A stretch of 64,000 nt of DNA from Paenibacillus dauci (GCF_000971985.1 NZ_KQ040800.1:95801-159800); one strand, 5' to 3'. Numbered from the stretch's first letter, positions 52,914 to 63,747 are shown. Notes: generated by a model from the letters alone, not told the origin. Numbers and translations: made by a program.

Positions 52914-53201
52914 ATGACAATCAATATTCAGGATGTGGAACATGTAGCCAGACTGGCGCGTCTGGATTTGAATGAAGAAGAGAAGGAACAATTCACTGCG
53001 CAGCTGGATGCCATTCTCAAATATGCAGAAAAGCTGAACGAGCTGGATACGGACAATGTCGAGCCTACCACGCATGTGCTGCATGTCAGCAATGTAATGC
53101 GCGAAGATAAAGTGCATGAAAGTCTGCCGATTGAAAAAGTACTGCGCAATGCTCCCGATGATGAAGACGGGCAGTTCAAAGTACCGGCTGTTCTGGAATA
53201 G
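52914..53201 (+). CDS. gatC: Aspartyl/glutamyl-tRNA amidotransferase subunit C
   Basis: Small subunit of GatCAB, which converts Glu-tRNA(Gln) and Asp-tRNA(Asn) to the amidated forms. The 95 residues show [20 protein letters not shown] and [15 protein letters not shown], the standard pattern. AAGGAGGG precedes ATG 52914; the frame start at 52896 lies before it. Confidence 0.96.
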   Translation: MTINIQDVEHVARLARLDLNEEEKEQFTAQLDAILKYAEKLNELDTDNVEPTTHVLHVSNVMREDKVHESLPIEKVLRNAPDDEDGQFKVPAVLE

Positions 53202-53249
53202 ACTCCTGCAGCCCGATCCCAAGTAAACCGAATTGAAGGAGGACACGAA

Positions 53250-54707
53250 GTGACTTTATTTGACCTCAGTCTGAACGAAATACATAACCGGCTTCATGCC
53301 AGAGATCTGGCAGTAACCGATCTTGTAGCACAGGCTTTTCAGACGATTAACGAACGTGATGACCGTATCCAGGCTTACCTGACGCTGGATGAGGAAGCAG
53401 CCAACTGCAAAGCAGCTGCACTGGATGAGAAAATGGCCAGCGGGGAAGCCCGTGGTCTACTGTTTGGCTTGCCGGCAGGGATCAAGGACAATATCGTGAC
53501 CGAAGGACTGCGCACGACCTGTGCCAGTCAATTTTTGCGTAATTATGATCCGATTTATAATGCTACGGTTATGGAAAAGCTGCAGCTGGCAGATTCCGTT
53601 ACACTGGGCAAACTGAATATGGACGAATTTGCCATGGGCGGCTCCAATGAAAACTCCAGCTTTATGCCGGTACGCAACCCGTGGAATCTGGATTATGTAC
53701 CAGGCGGTTCAAGTGGTGGATCTGCAGCAGCAGTTGCAGCCGGCGAAGCATATTTCACCCTTGGCTCCGATACCGGCGGTTCGATCCGTCAGCCCGCTTC
53801 CTACTGCGGCGTTGTTGGACTCAAGCCTACTTATGGTCTGGTATCCCGTTTTGGTCTGGTTGCTTTTGCTTCATCTCTTGACCAGATTGGTCCGATTACC
53901 AAAAATGTAGAAGACTCCGCTTATGTGCTACAGGCAATTGCCGGATACGACGAGAAAGACTCCACATCAGCCAAAGTGGATATTCCCGATTACATTAGCT
54001 CGCTCACAGGTGATATCAAAGGACTGAAGATTGCCGTTCCTTCCGAATACATTGGTGAAGGTGTCGATGCTGCAGTCAAGGAATCGATCATGAGCGCGCT
54101 CAAAGTACTGGAAAGTCTGGGCGCAGAATGGGAAGAAGTTTCTCTTCCGTATACCGAGTATGCAGTAGCTACCTATTATCTGCTTGCTTCTTCCGAGGCT
54201 TCTTCCAACCTGGCGCGTTTTGACGGTGTACGTTATGGTGTACGTGCCGAGAATCCGGGCAATCTGCTGGAGCTGTATCATCAGTCCCGCAGTGAAGGAT
54301 TTGGCCCGGAAGTGAAACGCCGGATTATGCTGGGTACCTATGCACTGAGCTCCGGTTATTATGATGCTTATTATCTCAAAGCCCAAAAAGTACGTACATT
54401 GATCAAGCAGGACTTTGACAATGTATTTGCCAAATATGATGTTATTGTTGGACCTACTGCGCCGACAACCGCATTCAAGCTGGGTTCCCAGGTGAATGAT
54501 CCACTCACCATGTATCTGAATGATATTCTGACCATTCCAGTGAGTCTGGCAGGTGTACCGGCGATTAGCGTTCCTTGCGGATTAGTGTCGGGACTTCCTG
54601 TCGGCATGCAGATTATCGGCAAAGCCTTTGATGAACAGACGGTTTTGCGTGTGGCGCATGCATTTGAACAAAATACCGATTTCCATAAGCAGCGTCCACA
54701 GCTGTAA
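53250..54707 (+). CDS. gatA: Aspartyl/glutamyl-tRNA amidotransferase subunit A
   Basis: Releases ammonia from glutamine for GatB. The 485 residues are the usual length. The amidase Ser-cisSer-Lys triad is visible in PAGIKDN (Lys near 78), [15 protein letters not shown] and [10 protein letters not shown] (Ser near 178). The start is GTG 53250, 6 bases after GGAGGA. Middle gene of the gatCAB operon. Confidence 0.97.
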   Translation: MTLFDLSLNEIHNRLHARDLAVTDLVAQAFQTINERDDRIQAYLTLDEEAANCKAAALDEKMASGEARGLLFGLPAGIKDNIVTEGLRTTCASQFLRNYDPIYNATVMEKLQLADSVTLGKLNMDEFAMGGSNENSSFMPVRNPWNLDYVPGGSSGGSAAAVAAGEAYFTLGSDTGGSIRQPASYCGVVGLKPTYGLVSRFGLVAFASSLDQIGPITKNVEDSAYVLQAIAGYDEKDSTSAKVDIPDYISSLTGDIKGLKIAVPSEYIGEGVDAAVKESIMSALKVLESLGAEWEEVSLPYTEYAVATYYLLASSEASSNLARFDGVRYGVRAENPGNLLELYHQSRSEGFGPEVKRRIMLGTYALSSGYYDAYYLKAQKVRTLIKQDFDNVFAKYDVIVGPTAPTTAFKLGSQVNDPLTMYLNDILTIPVSLAGVPAISVPCGLVSGLPVGMQIIGKAFDEQTVLRVAHAFEQNTDFHKQRPQL

Positions 54708-54735
54708 AACCATCTGAAGAAGGAGGACGATACCG

Positions 54736-56175
54736 ATGTCTACAGCCAGATACGAAACAGTCGTCGGACTGGAAGTTCACGTTGAACTTCATACCCAATC
54801 AAAAATCTTTTGCGGCTGTTCTACCGCTTTTGGAGCACCGCCAAATACGCATACCTGTCCGGTCTGCCTCGGTCACCCGGGTGTACTGCCCGTGCTGAAC
54901 CGTCAGGCCGTGGAATATGCAATGAAAGCAGCGATGGCGCTGAACTGCCAGGTTGCCGATGTAAGCAAGTTTGACCGCAAAAACTACTTTTATCCCGATT
55001 CTCCCAAGGCCTATCAGATTTCCCAGTTTGATCAGCCAATCGGAGAACATGGATGGATCGATATTGAAGTGAATGGACAGACCAAGCGAATCGGCATTAC
55101 CCGTCTGCACCTGGAAGAAGATGCAGGTAAGCTGACCCATACTTCGGGCGGCTATGATTCACTGGTAGACTTTAACCGTGTGGGTACACCATTGATCGAG
55201 ATCGTCTCCGAACCGGAGATTTCTTCTCCCGAAGAAGCACGTGCCTATCTGGAGAAACTGCGTGCCATTATGCAGTATTGTGATGTATCCGATGTGAAAA
55301 TGGAAGAAGGATCGCTGCGCTGCGATGCCAACATCAGTCTGCGTCCTGTTGGTCAGGCAGAGCTGGGCACACGCGCCGAACTGAAAAACATGAACTCTTT
55401 CCGCGGTGTACAGCGCGGTCTGGAATATGAAGAGCTGCGTCAGGCGCAGATTCTGGATGATGGGGAAAAAGTCGTTCAGGAGACCCGCCGCTGGGACGAA
55501 GCACTGGGCAAAACCATTTCTATGCGCGGCAAGGAAGAATCGCATGATTACCGCTACTTCCCGGACCCTGATCTGGTGACCCTTCATATCGATCAGCAGT
55601 GGAAAGACCGTGTGCTTGCGTCGATTCCGGAGCTGCCGGATGCACGTCAGGCACGCTATACTTCCGAGTATGGATTGCCTGCCTACGATGCAGCCGTTAT
55701 TACTTCTTCCAAACCGCTGGCAGATCTGTTCGAAGAAAGCCTGCAGTATACAGGAGATGCCAAATCGGTTGCCAACTGGATTCAGGGCGAACTGCTCGGT
55801 TATCTAAATGCCAACAACCTGGAGTTCTCCGCTGTTCCACTTACCGGACAGGCACTTGGTGAGATGATCGGCCTGATTGAAAAAGGAACGATCAGCAACA
55901 AAATCGCCAAAACCGTCTTCAAGGAAATGCTGCAATCCGGCAAGAGCCCACAGCAGGTCGTTGAAGAACAGGGATTGACCCAGATCAGTGACGCAGGTGC
56001 GATCAAGACGATTGTGCAAGAAGTCATTGCTGCCAATCCGCAATCGGTTGCCGATTATCAGGCCGGCAAGGACAAAGCCATTGGCTTCCTGGTTGGACAA
56101 GTCATGAAACAAAGTAAAGGCAAAGCCAATCCGGGCATGGTTAACCAACTTTTGGCTGAATTGCTGCCGCGCTAA
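54736..56175 (+). CDS. gatB: Aspartyl/glutamyl-tRNA amidotransferase subunit B
   Basis: Activates the misacylated tRNA and transfers ammonia to it. The 479 residues include [20 protein letters not shown], the zinc-site CGCSTAFG with CPVCLGHPG, and [17 protein letters not shown], then the helical YqeY-like tail. AAGGAGGA precedes the ATG by 8 bases. Last gene of the operon, ended by a hairpin. Confidence 0.97.
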   Translation: MSTARYETVVGLEVHVELHTQSKIFCGCSTAFGAPPNTHTCPVCLGHPGVLPVLNRQAVEYAMKAAMALNCQVADVSKFDRKNYFYPDSPKAYQISQFDQPIGEHGWIDIEVNGQTKRIGITRLHLEEDAGKLTHTSGGYDSLVDFNRVGTPLIEIVSEPEISSPEEARAYLEKLRAIMQYCDVSDVKMEEGSLRCDANISLRPVGQAELGTRAELKNMNSFRGVQRGLEYEELRQAQILDDGEKVVQETRRWDEALGKTISMRGKEESHDYRYFPDPDLVTLHIDQQWKDRVLASIPELPDARQARYTSEYGLPAYDAAVITSSKPLADLFEESLQYTGDAKSVANWIQGELLGYLNANNLEFSAVPLTGQALGEMIGLIEKGTISNKIAKTVFKEMLQSGKSPQQVVEEQGLTQISDAGAIKTIVQEVIAANPQSVADYQAGKDKAIGFLVGQVMKQSKGKANPGMVNQLLAELLPR

Positions 56176-56235
56176 ATACAGCGTATAATTTAACGGGATT
56201 CATGATATACAGATTTATGACATACAGATATGTAG

Positions 56236-56265
56236 AGGACATGCCAATCAGGGCATGTCCTTTTT
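56236..56265 (+). terminator. Terminator of gatCAB
   Basis: AGGACATGCC (56236-56245) pairs with GGCATGTCCT (56252-56261), then T run. Confidence 0.9.
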
Positions 56266-56327
56266 AAAATAAACACTGTCCATACAGCCTGTTATCAGGC
56301 TGCTGGCCGTTAGAGGAGACGCCGACC

Positions 56328-56804
56328 ATGATACGCCAATGCTCACTGGAAGATGATGATGTAGTAAGACAGATCTGGGCGCTTCAGCATATTGCCTACC
56401 GAATGGAAGCACAGCTGATAGGAGTCAAGGAGCTGCCGCCGCTTATGGATACGGTAGAGAGTATTCGCCGCTGCGAAGAGACGTTTTATGGGTACTTTAA
56501 TGAAGAGGAAGAAATTCAGGGCGTTGTCGCCATCGAGCAGGAGGAGCCGGATACACTGACAGTCTCACGCATGATGGTGCATCCGGCGGCTTCCAGACAG
56601 GGAATCGCCAGCCAGCTGTTATCCTATGTATTTGAAGAGTATCCGGATGTACCGTTATACATTGTGTCTACAGGTACCAAGAATGAACCGGCAGTTGGTT
56701 TATACCGCAAGCATGGCTTTGAGCCGATCGAAGCTTTTGAAGTGGCTCCTGGTGTGGAACTGACTACTTTTCATCGTCATAATCCTAACATCACGAATGA
56801 ATAG
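56328..56804 (+). CDS. GNAT-family N-acetyltransferase
   Basis: A 158-residue protein. The acetyl-CoA loop is at about 85-95 (MMVHPAASRQGIASQLLSY) and the C-terminal strand-helix is GLYRKHGFEPIEAFEV. Substrate unknown. AGAGGAGAC precedes the ATG. A CAGCCTG-TTAT-CAGGCTG hairpin at 56285-56302 lies just upstream of it. It is followed by the MgtC-family gene after 17 bases. Confidence 0.9.
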   Translation: MIRQCSLEDDDVVRQIWALQHIAYRMEAQLIGVKELPPLMDTVESIRRCEETFYGYFNEEEEIQGVVAIEQEEPDTLTVSRMMVHPAASRQGIASQLLSYVFEEYPDVPLYIVSTGTKNEPAVGLYRKHGFEPIEAFEVAPGVELTTFHRHNPNITNE

Positions 56805-56821
56805 GAGGTGTAATTATAAAT

Positions 56822-57529
56822 ATGAGTAGTCCCTGGCTCATTGATAATATGCATATTTTATTCCGCCTGCTGGCTGCGATGCTGATGGGTGGGTTGATTG
56901 GATGGGAACGGGAACGTTCAAGTCATGCTGCGGGTCTGCGTACGCATATTCTGGTGTGTGTTGGTTCGGCACTGATCATGATGCTGTCCGTGTACGGCTT
57001 TGCGGATTTTATACATGAGACCAATGTGCGTATTGATCCGGCACGTTTGGCGACAGCCGTTATTTCCGGAATCGGTTTTCTTGGAGCAGGTACCATTCTG
57101 TTTACCGGCAAGGCCATTACCGGACTGACCACAGCTGCTTCTCTCTGGGTAGTAGCAGCGATCGGTCTGGCCATCGGAGCCGGCTTTTATTTTGCAGCTT
57201 TTGTATCCACATTGCTGGTAGTACTGAATCTTTGGGTACTGAATATTGTGGAACAGCGCTATATCCGGCGCAGCAAGGCTCATGAGATTACGATCGAAGG
57301 CATATCAGGTATACTGACGCTCGATCGGGTATCCCAATTTTTATATAGCGAGAATATTACGATCAAGAGAATTACTTTTATTAAGGAGCGTAGCGGTCAT
57401 ACCTTATCGTCGGATACACTGCTTACCGAGCTGCGTATGAACGTGGAGATCCATCATGCATACAACCCGATGGATATTATCAGCCGTATGCAAAAAATTG
57501 ATGGAGTGACTGCTGTCTCTATTGAATAG
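56822..57529 (+). CDS. MgtC/SapB family membrane protein
   Basis: A 235-residue protein with four to five N-terminal hydrophobic segments carrying LLGGLIGWERERSSHAAGLR-like and GAGTILFTGKAITGLTTAAS signatures, and a C-terminal ACT-like cytoplasmic domain (about 150-235). MgtC proteins are linked to magnesium stress and F-ATPase control; the role here is not known. AGGAGGTG precedes the ATG. Confidence 0.92.
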   Translation: MSSPWLIDNMHILFRLLAAMLMGGLIGWERERSSHAAGLRTHILVCVGSALIMMLSVYGFADFIHETNVRIDPARLATAVISGIGFLGAGTILFTGKAITGLTTAASLWVVAAIGLAIGAGFYFAAFVSTLLVVLNLWVLNIVEQRYIRRSKAHEITIEGISGILTLDRVSQFLYSENITIKRITFIKERSGHTLSSDTLLTELRMNVEIHHAYNPMDIISRMQKIDGVTAVSIE

Positions 57530-57630
57530 ACTCATAAGCAAGTATCTGTGTACAGATAAAAGGCACTACTTTAACACTATCGAAAATTTCGGACATACCT
57601 ATCGTCAGCGGTATGGAAGGAGGAATCAAT

Positions 57631-58200
57631 ATGGCGAACTCCCCGTCCAGACTCCCGCTCAAACGCAAATTTATTGCTGTGCTGCTTGCAGCCATTTTAC
57701 CGGGTTTTGGTCATATTTATCTTGGATTGGCACAAAAAGGCATTCAATTTATCGCTTTGCTGCTGCTGGATATTACAGCACTCTTTTATTTTACCTCCCA
57801 GGGCATTCAGATCAATCTGCCATTCCTCGGTCTGCTGGCGCTTCTCGTACCGGTGATTTACTTTTATAACGTATACGATGTACTACAGTCGACCGATTGG
57901 ATTAATGAGCATATTCGGGCATATATTCCTTTCAAAAAGAAAAATCGGCCTTACGCCGGTCTGCGCGGTATCAGTTTTGGCTTGTTGCTCATTCTGGAAG
58001 GAACGATGATTTGTATTCTGCTGCTGCGTCCCTATTGGCTGCGCAATATTGTCAGCTTCTGGGGCGGCTATCTGACAGCATTGGTATGCTTGCTGATCGG
58101 GATACTGCTGTTAACTTTCCAGGGAATACGCATCTACCGTGCTCTGCATAAAGGATCGCAGGAGAAGACAGGAGGTGCAATCCATGCCCACAAAAATTAG
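57631..58200 (+). CDS. Membrane protein with N-terminal TM2-like segment
   Basis: A 189-residue integral membrane protein with about five hydrophobic segments. The N-terminus (AAILPGFGHIYLGLAQKG) looks like the glycine-rich turn of TM2-domain proteins. The rest is not assigned. AAGGAGGA precedes ATG 57631; the frame start at 57613 is before it. It overlaps the next gene by 17 bases, so the two products probably work together. Confidence 0.78.
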   Translation: MANSPSRLPLKRKFIAVLLAAILPGFGHIYLGLAQKGIQFIALLLLDITALFYFTSQGIQINLPFLGLLALLVPVIYFYNVYDVLQSTDWINEHIRAYIPFKKKNRPYAGLRGISFGLLLILEGTMICILLLRPYWLRNIVSFWGGYLTALVCLLIGILLLTFQGIRIYRALHKGSQEKTGGAIHAHKN

Positions 58201-59614
58201 AGTCGGCAGGATCACCGCTTCCTTGCTCTGGCTGGTATTGGGTGTTTTGGTATTTCTGGATCAGTGGACCGGTGGTGGACAGCTGCTATGGCTGCTAACA
58301 TGGTGGCCGGTAATACTCGTCGTATGGGGAATCGAATATATTATTTTTTATATCCTGTCACGCCGTCGGTTGTTCAGACTGCGGATGGATATCAGAGGCA
58401 TGTTAATCGCTTTACTGGCAGCAGTGTCCATTTTCCTCGTTACCGAGCAGAATCAGTATTTGTATTTATGGAGCAGGGTCAGTCTTGACCTGACAGCAGC
58501 TTCAGCCGAATTCAGTGAAGCATCAGGTACACGTACGGAACTGGATAGCCTGGCAGTACCGATTACGGAAGAGACGGATGAACTGAATGTAGAAGGTATT
58601 AATGGCGATCTGATTATTCACTCCGGCAGTGTAGACCAGATTCAGATCCGGCCTGTAGTGTGGGTCGATGAAGTGCAGCGGGAAAAAGCCAAAAAGATCG
58701 CCCTGTCTACCAAAATCAACTTTACTGAAGGGCAGGATATCGATATTCGTCCGGAGACGACCTCTTATGGAGAATCCAGCAATCGTCAGCCGCGAGTCAA
58801 TATGGAGATTACCGTACCGGCCAGTCGGCACTTTGATATCAATGTCCAGACGACCAACGGCAAAATTACGATGAACGGTATAGAGGCGCTGCGCAGCATT
58901 TCGGTTCGGAGCGGTAACGGGGGTCTTGTGCTTCGTGACTTGCTGGGTGATGTCAAAGCACAGACCACCAACGGTAATATGGAAATCACTTCTATACTGG
59001 GCAATGTGAATGCAGAGACCAACCAGGGAACATTCCGGGTTAATGATATTAGTGGAGCTGCCAAACTGTATACACAGGTAGGCGATGTATCACTTACCGG
59101 AGGGCTCGGTGATATTGACGTCAATACACGTAATGGTAATATCTTTGTCGACGAAGCCAACTTCGAGACACGAGCAGAGACGCTGAATGGCAATATCGAA
59201 GTGCGCTCTGTCAGTATAGGTGGAGACTGGTCCGTATACAGTGCAGTGGGAGTCATTAATTTGTATCTGCCAGCCGCTGGCAATTATGAAATTTCCGGCT
59301 CCAATAGCTATGGCACGATCAAGACGGATTTACCTTTGGAAGTGAAAAATAAAGCGGTTAGCGGAACATTTGGTACTGCTGATCATACCATTCGTGTCGA
59401 TGGCAATGGCGATTTGAATATATTGCACAATACAGACTCGATGATCCAAGACAATGATCAGCAGCGGGTTGTACCTTCTACAGGTCAAAAAGAGCCTTCC
59501 GACACTGCAGGAACAAAAACAGATGCTGCAGATAAGACAGCAGATCCATCTGCGGCAAAGAAAACAACAGAACCTGTTCCGGAGCCGAGTGGTAATTCTT
59601 CGACCGATAAATAA
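58184..59614 (+). CDS. DUF4097 family beta-repeat protein with LiaF-like membrane part
   Basis: A 476-residue protein. The first 90 residues contain three hydrophobic segments in the style of LiaF/LiaI-type proteins. Residues 130-410 form a beta-repeat DUF4097 region of short strands (NVQTTNGKITMNG, RSGNGGLVLRDL, KAQTTNGNMEIT, NVNTRNGNIFVD). The tail is Ser/Thr/Pro-rich. Similar proteins occur in cell-envelope stress modules; no two-component pair is adjacent here. ACAGGAGGTG precedes ATG 58184. Confidence 0.85.
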   Translation: MPTKIRVGRITASLLWLVLGVLVFLDQWTGGGQLLWLLTWWPVILVVWGIEYIIFYILSRRRLFRLRMDIRGMLIALLAAVSIFLVTEQNQYLYLWSRVSLDLTAASAEFSEASGTRTELDSLAVPITEETDELNVEGINGDLIIHSGSVDQIQIRPVVWVDEVQREKAKKIALSTKINFTEGQDIDIRPETTSYGESSNRQPRVNMEITVPASRHFDINVQTTNGKITMNGIEALRSISVRSGNGGLVLRDLLGDVKAQTTNGNMEITSILGNVNAETNQGTFRVNDISGAAKLYTQVGDVSLTGGLGDIDVNTRNGNIFVDEANFETRAETLNGNIEVRSVSIGGDWSVYSAVGVINLYLPAAGNYEISGSNSYGTIKTDLPLEVKNKAVSGTFGTADHTIRVDGNGDLNILHNTDSMIQDNDQQRVVPSTGQKEPSDTAGTKTDAADKTADPSAAKKTTEPVPEPSGNSSTDK

Positions 59615-59683
59615 CGGATACAGTTCATTGTTTACCGCATTGGAAAATAAGACTATACCTGTTTTAAGGCTGTTTCAGTAGCG

Positions 59684-59713
59684 TTGACAAGCTTCTTCAG
59701 CAACCTTTACAAT
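59684..59713 (+). promoter_or_regulatory. SigA promoter of perR
   Basis: TTGACA (59684-59689), 18 bases, TACAAT (59708-59713). Confidence 0.75.
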
Positions 59714-59797
59714 GTGAAGGGCAATCCTGCAACAAGAGACAGCTGATAATGATCAGGCAAAATGCAGTTTGCGTAGTTCAACAAGGCGGTGGACCAG

Positions 59798-60220
59798 ATG
59801 ACAACACGTGTTCAACATGCACTCGAACAACTGAAAACCAGTGGCGTACGAATTACACCACAGCGTCATGCCATACTCGCCTATTTGCTGGAGTCTATGG
59901 AACATCCGACAGCTGATGAGATTTATCGTTCACTGGAACCGCAGTTTCCCAGCATGAGTGTTGCGACTGTATACAATAATTTGAAAATGTTTATCGAAGC
60001 AGGGATGGTTCGTGAGCTTACGTATGGAGATAGCTCCAGCCGCTTTGACGCGAACGTCACCGAGCATTATCATATTATCTGTGAGCAATGTGGCAAAATT
60101 GAAGATTTTAATTACCCTTCACTTCGCGAAGTAGAGAATCAGGCAGAACAGCATACAGGCTTTCAGATTTCCGGTCACCGGATGGAATTGTATGGAATTT
60201 GCACCGATTGCAGAGATTGA
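59798..60220 (+). CDS. perR: Peroxide-responsive repressor PerR
   Basis: A 140-residue Fur-family repressor that senses hydrogen peroxide by metal-catalysed histidine oxidation. The PerR metal ligands His37, Asp85, His91, His93 and Asp104 of B. subtilis correspond to His36, Asp84, His90, His92 and Asp103 here; Asp rather than Glu at the second site separates it from Fur. The structural zinc site is CEQC and CTDC. AAGGCGGTGG precedes ATG 59798; GTG 59789 overlaps that site. It has its own promoter and terminator. Confidence 0.95.
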   Translation: MTTRVQHALEQLKTSGVRITPQRHAILAYLLESMEHPTADEIYRSLEPQFPSMSVATVYNNLKMFIEAGMVRELTYGDSSSRFDANVTEHYHIICEQCGKIEDFNYPSLREVENQAEQHTGFQISGHRMELYGICTDCRD

Positions 60221-60237
60221 TAGTAAAGGTTAATTCC

Positions 60238-60276
60238 AGCAGCACGGGATCAGAATATCCAGTGCTGCTTTTTTTA
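60238..60276 (+). terminator. Terminator after perR
   Basis: AGCAGCAC (60238-60245) pairs with GTGCTGCT (60262-60269), then T7. Confidence 0.9.
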
Positions 60277-60314
60277 TTAGGTTCAAATGACACAACTACA
60301 TACAGGAGGCTGTA

Positions 60315-62024
60315 TTGAGCAGACAGAAGCGAGCACGAGTGAACAGAAGTCGTAGAGCCAGACGTTGGTGGATGGCAGTATGTATTTTAATCATAATCGC
60401 AGCTGCAGCATATATTGCTATTCCCAATCCATTTCATGAAGATCCAGACTGGAAAGGGATCGATAAGCCGATCTTTGTTAAAGGTGAGCTAATGCAGTAT
60501 CCGGCAAAGGGGACAGGTGATTCCCTGCAAATTCCACTGCCGGTTCTTCAATCCAAAATAGATCCGAATATTAGATATGAACAAGCGACCCAATCGATTA
60601 TTTTGACATCAAGCAGTCATATTATGCATCTCAAAGAGGGAAGTACCAAAGCAGAATTAAATATGAAGCCAGTTCAGCTTCGTTTTGCTCCAGAACAGCA
60701 GCAGCAAGTAATATACGTTCCATTAGCGGCGCTGAAGCAAATTTACCATATAGATGTACATGAAGATCCGGATACGGGAGCCGTGATCCTGATGCGGGCC
60801 GGGGAACGGGTTCAATACGCGAAGGTGTCTGCAGGCGGTAGCGACCAGACTGTAGCACTCCGCAGTGAAGCCAGTATTCATGCACCGGTATATAACGATG
60901 TACCGGATGGTGCGAATTTGAGAATCTGGCAGACAGGTGATCAATGGCTAAAAGTACAGCTGGATAATGGAATTACCGGTTATATGCAGCAGCAAGCTAT
61001 CCGATTAGGCGAGTTGACGACTATACCTGTTCCTGCCATTCCGGATAACCGTGTACAAACCGATTGGAAAGGTAAAAAAGTTAATCTTGCCTGGGAAGCG
61101 GTATACGAGAAAAGGCGTGACCCACATACGATTGGGGAACTACCGGGTATAAATGTACTGAGTCCAACATGGTTCGAGATTGTTGATGACTCCGGTAATG
61201 TCAGAAGCAAGGCAGATATGGAGTATGTAAACTGGGCCCATCATCGCGGCATTGAAATATGGGCGCTGCTGAGTAATGGATTTGACGCTGACCGGACGAC
61301 AGAGGCATTGTCCAGCTATGAGAACCGGCGACGTATCATTACACAGATATTGGAGTACGCCAGAATATATCAATTGGACGGGATTAATATTGACTTTGAG
61401 AATGTGCATACTACAGATGGTCCGAATGTGACACAGTTTATTCGTGAATTGAAGCCGCTGGCATCCGAGTACAGTCTGGTGCTGTCTATGGATGTTACGC
61501 CCAAATCCAACAGTGAACTCTGGTCCAAATTCCTGGATCGGCAATCACTCGCGCCTTCGCTCGATTACATGATGGTTATGGCATATGATGAGCACTGGGC
61601 ATCCAGTCCCAAAGCAGGTTCGGTCGCATCCCTGACCTGGACAGAGAAGGCAATGCAGCGTGTACTGGAAGAAGATGAAGTGCCTGCAGACAAATTGATA
61701 CTGGGTATTCCTCTATACACTCGTATATGGACAGAGAAATCAGAGAATGGACAAACCAAAGTATCCTCCAAAGCGGTAGGCATGGAAAGTATCGCCAAGC
61801 TACTAGCCGAAAAAAAACTCAAACCGCGCCTGGATCCTGATACAGGACAGAATTATGTGGAGTACAAGGAAAAGGATGTCACATACAAAATCTGGATAGA
61901 AGACGAGTTGTCCCTAACCGCAAGAGTAGAGCTTGCCCGTAAGCTCCAGCTGGCAGGAGTAGCTTCGTGGACACGTAGCCTAGGCGATGAACGCGCCTGG
62001 AATACATTATCTACATTCAAATAA
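60315..62024 (+). CDS. Membrane-anchored GH18 glycosidase with SH3 and stalk-type domains
   Basis: A 569-residue protein. One N-terminal transmembrane segment (about 18-36); a region resembling copper-amine-oxidase N-like folds (60-170); a bacterial SH3 domain (about 178-235, TVALRSEASIHAPVYNDVPD); and a C-terminal GH18 barrel (about 255-565) with the catalytic LDGINIDFENV and MAYDEHW. Such enzymes in bacilli act on spore or vegetative peptidoglycan or chitin. The start is TTG 60315 after AGGAGG by 5 bases. Confidence 0.9.
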   Translation: MSRQKRARVNRSRRARRWWMAVCILIIIAAAAYIAIPNPFHEDPDWKGIDKPIFVKGELMQYPAKGTGDSLQIPLPVLQSKIDPNIRYEQATQSIILTSSSHIMHLKEGSTKAELNMKPVQLRFAPEQQQQVIYVPLAALKQIYHIDVHEDPDTGAVILMRAGERVQYAKVSAGGSDQTVALRSEASIHAPVYNDVPDGANLRIWQTGDQWLKVQLDNGITGYMQQQAIRLGELTTIPVPAIPDNRVQTDWKGKKVNLAWEAVYEKRRDPHTIGELPGINVLSPTWFEIVDDSGNVRSKADMEYVNWAHHRGIEIWALLSNGFDADRTTEALSSYENRRRIITQILEYARIYQLDGINIDFENVHTTDGPNVTQFIRELKPLASEYSLVLSMDVTPKSNSELWSKFLDRQSLAPSLDYMMVMAYDEHWASSPKAGSVASLTWTEKAMQRVLEEDEVPADKLILGIPLYTRIWTEKSENGQTKVSSKAVGMESIAKLLAEKKLKPRLDPDTGQNYVEYKEKDVTYKIWIEDELSLTARVELARKLQLAGVASWTRSLGDERAWNTLSTFK

Positions 62025-62138
62025 GCTGATTTTTATAGACACTCTGTACACCTATCAGCTATTAATCTTAAATACGGTTCACCAGATACGTACAGTTATC
62101 ATTACCGAATAACTGTATACCATCCGATTACATCTTCT

Positions 62139-62174
62139 GCCTTGTTAAGCACTATGCTTAGCAGGGCTTTTTTT
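62139..62174 (+). terminator. Terminator after the GH18 gene
   Basis: GCCTTGTTAAGC pairs with GCTTAGCAGGGC (one mismatch-bearing interior), then T7. Confidence 0.85.
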
Positions 62175-62301
62175 ATGAAAATAGGCAAATTCCTCTATTC
62201 AGGCAGGAAAGGTATTCCAAAATGTAGAAATTAACCTTTAGATAGAAAAAGTCAGAAAAAATAAAAGTATATTAATCCCCATACCAACAAGGGAGGATCA
62301 T

Positions 62302-63180
62302 GTGGAATTAACCAATCTTTCGTTTCTAAATGAAAGCTTCAATAACCGCAAAGTAGTCGGGGCTGTGGCGTCCGAGAGCAATAGTAAACAGTTCAATGGT
62401 TCACTGCTGCATGATTTTGAAGTTTTGATCATCGTTGTTTGTCGTCAAGATATGGAAGAGGAAATTATAGAGCACCGTATGGATATTTCCAATACGCATA
62501 TTCAGGTCATTTATATAGATCGTGAACTTATGGAGAACTACGCAGTAGCGGGCCAGCAGCGCCGTATCGTCGAGCAGTTTATCAAGGGAGAGGTTATCTG
62601 GGATACCGATGGAGAAATCCAGCGGCTTAGAAGCCAATTTATCGAGATGGCAGGTCATCTGGCAGAACGGCGGGTGTTCAGGGAATTCAGTCTGTTTTTG
62701 ACGCTTTATGTAGAAGCACGCTACCATATGCAGAACGGGCAGACTATGGATGCATATCATTGCATTTTTCAGGCTCTACAGCATTGGGCCAAGCTTGAAT
62801 TATGTGAAAGAGGCATCTATCCTGAGTCAGCGATCTGGCAGCAAGTACAAAAGCATAAACTGGATGTCTATAAGCTGTATGAACAGCTTGCATTCAGTAT
62901 GGAGACAATGGATCAGAGAGTAGAACTTGTTTTGCTGGCTTGTGAGTTTTCCGTAATGTCCAAAATGCAGGAATGCTCTGCGGTACTGTTCCGTGTACTT
63001 CGCAGTAGAAGACAACCATGGAGTATTGAAGAGTTAATCCAGCATCCGGAACTCAGTCATGTTGGAAATGCCTTATCCACTGTTGTTCGTAAGCTGGTAT
63101 ACCGTTCTCTAATCAGCGAGACCGTAACCTGGACACCCCAACCAGGAGGGGAAAGAGAAATCCGTTATTGGATCATTTAA
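62302..63180 (+). CDS. Nucleotidyltransferase-like protein, YgxA-like
   Basis: A 292-residue cytoplasmic protein. The N-terminal part (about 20-100) has a nucleotidyltransferase-like start (VGAVASESN, FNGSLLHDFEVLIIVV) and the rest is helical. It resembles Bacillus YgxA, also found beside an rRNA operon, supporting the call. Activity is not shown, and canonical metal-binding aspartates are not obvious. The start is GTG 62302 after GGGAGG. Confidence 0.85.
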   Translation: MELTNLSFLNESFNNRKVVGAVASESNSKQFNGSLLHDFEVLIIVVCRQDMEEEIIEHRMDISNTHIQVIYIDRELMENYAVAGQQRRIVEQFIKGEVIWDTDGEIQRLRSQFIEMAGHLAERRVFREFSLFLTLYVEARYHMQNGQTMDAYHCIFQALQHWAKLELCERGIYPESAIWQQVQKHKLDVYKLYEQLAFSMETMDQRVELVLLACEFSVMSKMQECSAVLFRVLRSRRQPWSIEELIQHPELSHVGNALSTVVRKLVYRSLISETVTWTPQPGGEREIRYWII

Positions 63181-63306
63181 TATCGGCTTCCCCTGAAGCA
63201 GCTAAACTGTATGATCTAGTATTCCAGATTTAGTATTACCGTATAATGAACAATACGGAATAGCGCACAATGAACAATGCTGGATAGATCAGCAGTACAA
63301 TCAACC

Positions 63307-63369
63307 AGTTCTTCTAGTTCTTCTAGTTCTTCTAGTTCTTCTAGTTCTTCTAGTTCTTCTAGTTCTTCT
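63307..63369. repeat. Seven copies of a 9-bp tandem repeat
   Basis: AGTTCTTCT is repeated seven times without change. Noncoding on both strands as far as I can see. Confidence 0.97.
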
Positions 63370-63425
63370 ATATAGAAGAACATACTTGAAGATATAATCT
63401 ATCCATAAAAGAATAAGCGGCAAAT

Positions 63426-63466
63426 AATAAGCACTAAACAATAAGCACTAAACAATAAGCACCAAT
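63426..63466. repeat. 14-bp tandem repeat, about three copies
   Basis: AATAAGCACTAAAC is repeated twice exactly and a third time with changes at the end. Confidence 0.9.
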
Positions 63467-63747
63467 AGCAGTTTAGATATAATAGTTTTAATACAATTTT
63501 TAAAAAATATTGCTCTAGCAACGATGCATAAAGTGATCTTTCTTCACTACCAACCGAGCCATCAAAAATAGGACAGAGCAGTATAGAAAATACAACCAAT
63601 AAAATGCTAAATAAATAGTTGACGACATTTAGGGAAATATGATAAATTATAAAACGTTCCGCTTCGGAATAAATTACTCATTAATGAGTGATTTCAACAT
63701 CATATTTTAAGGGTATTGATTCATATCAAAACCTAATAAAAAAAGTG

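Larger units (their letters stand above)
63181..63747. other. AT-rich region between ygxA-like gene and rrn operon
   Basis: No gene. It holds two tandem repeats (listed separately), a repeated AATGAACAAT pair near 63245-63280, and the palindrome ACTCATTAATGAGT (63676-63689). No terminator for the ygxA-like gene is obvious. Confidence 0.6.

Noticed and set aside
57522..57869. 115-codon plus-strand frame overlapping the TM2-like membrane gene
   Set aside because: It is in a different phase without a ribosome binding site and is covered by a better-supported gene starting at 57631.
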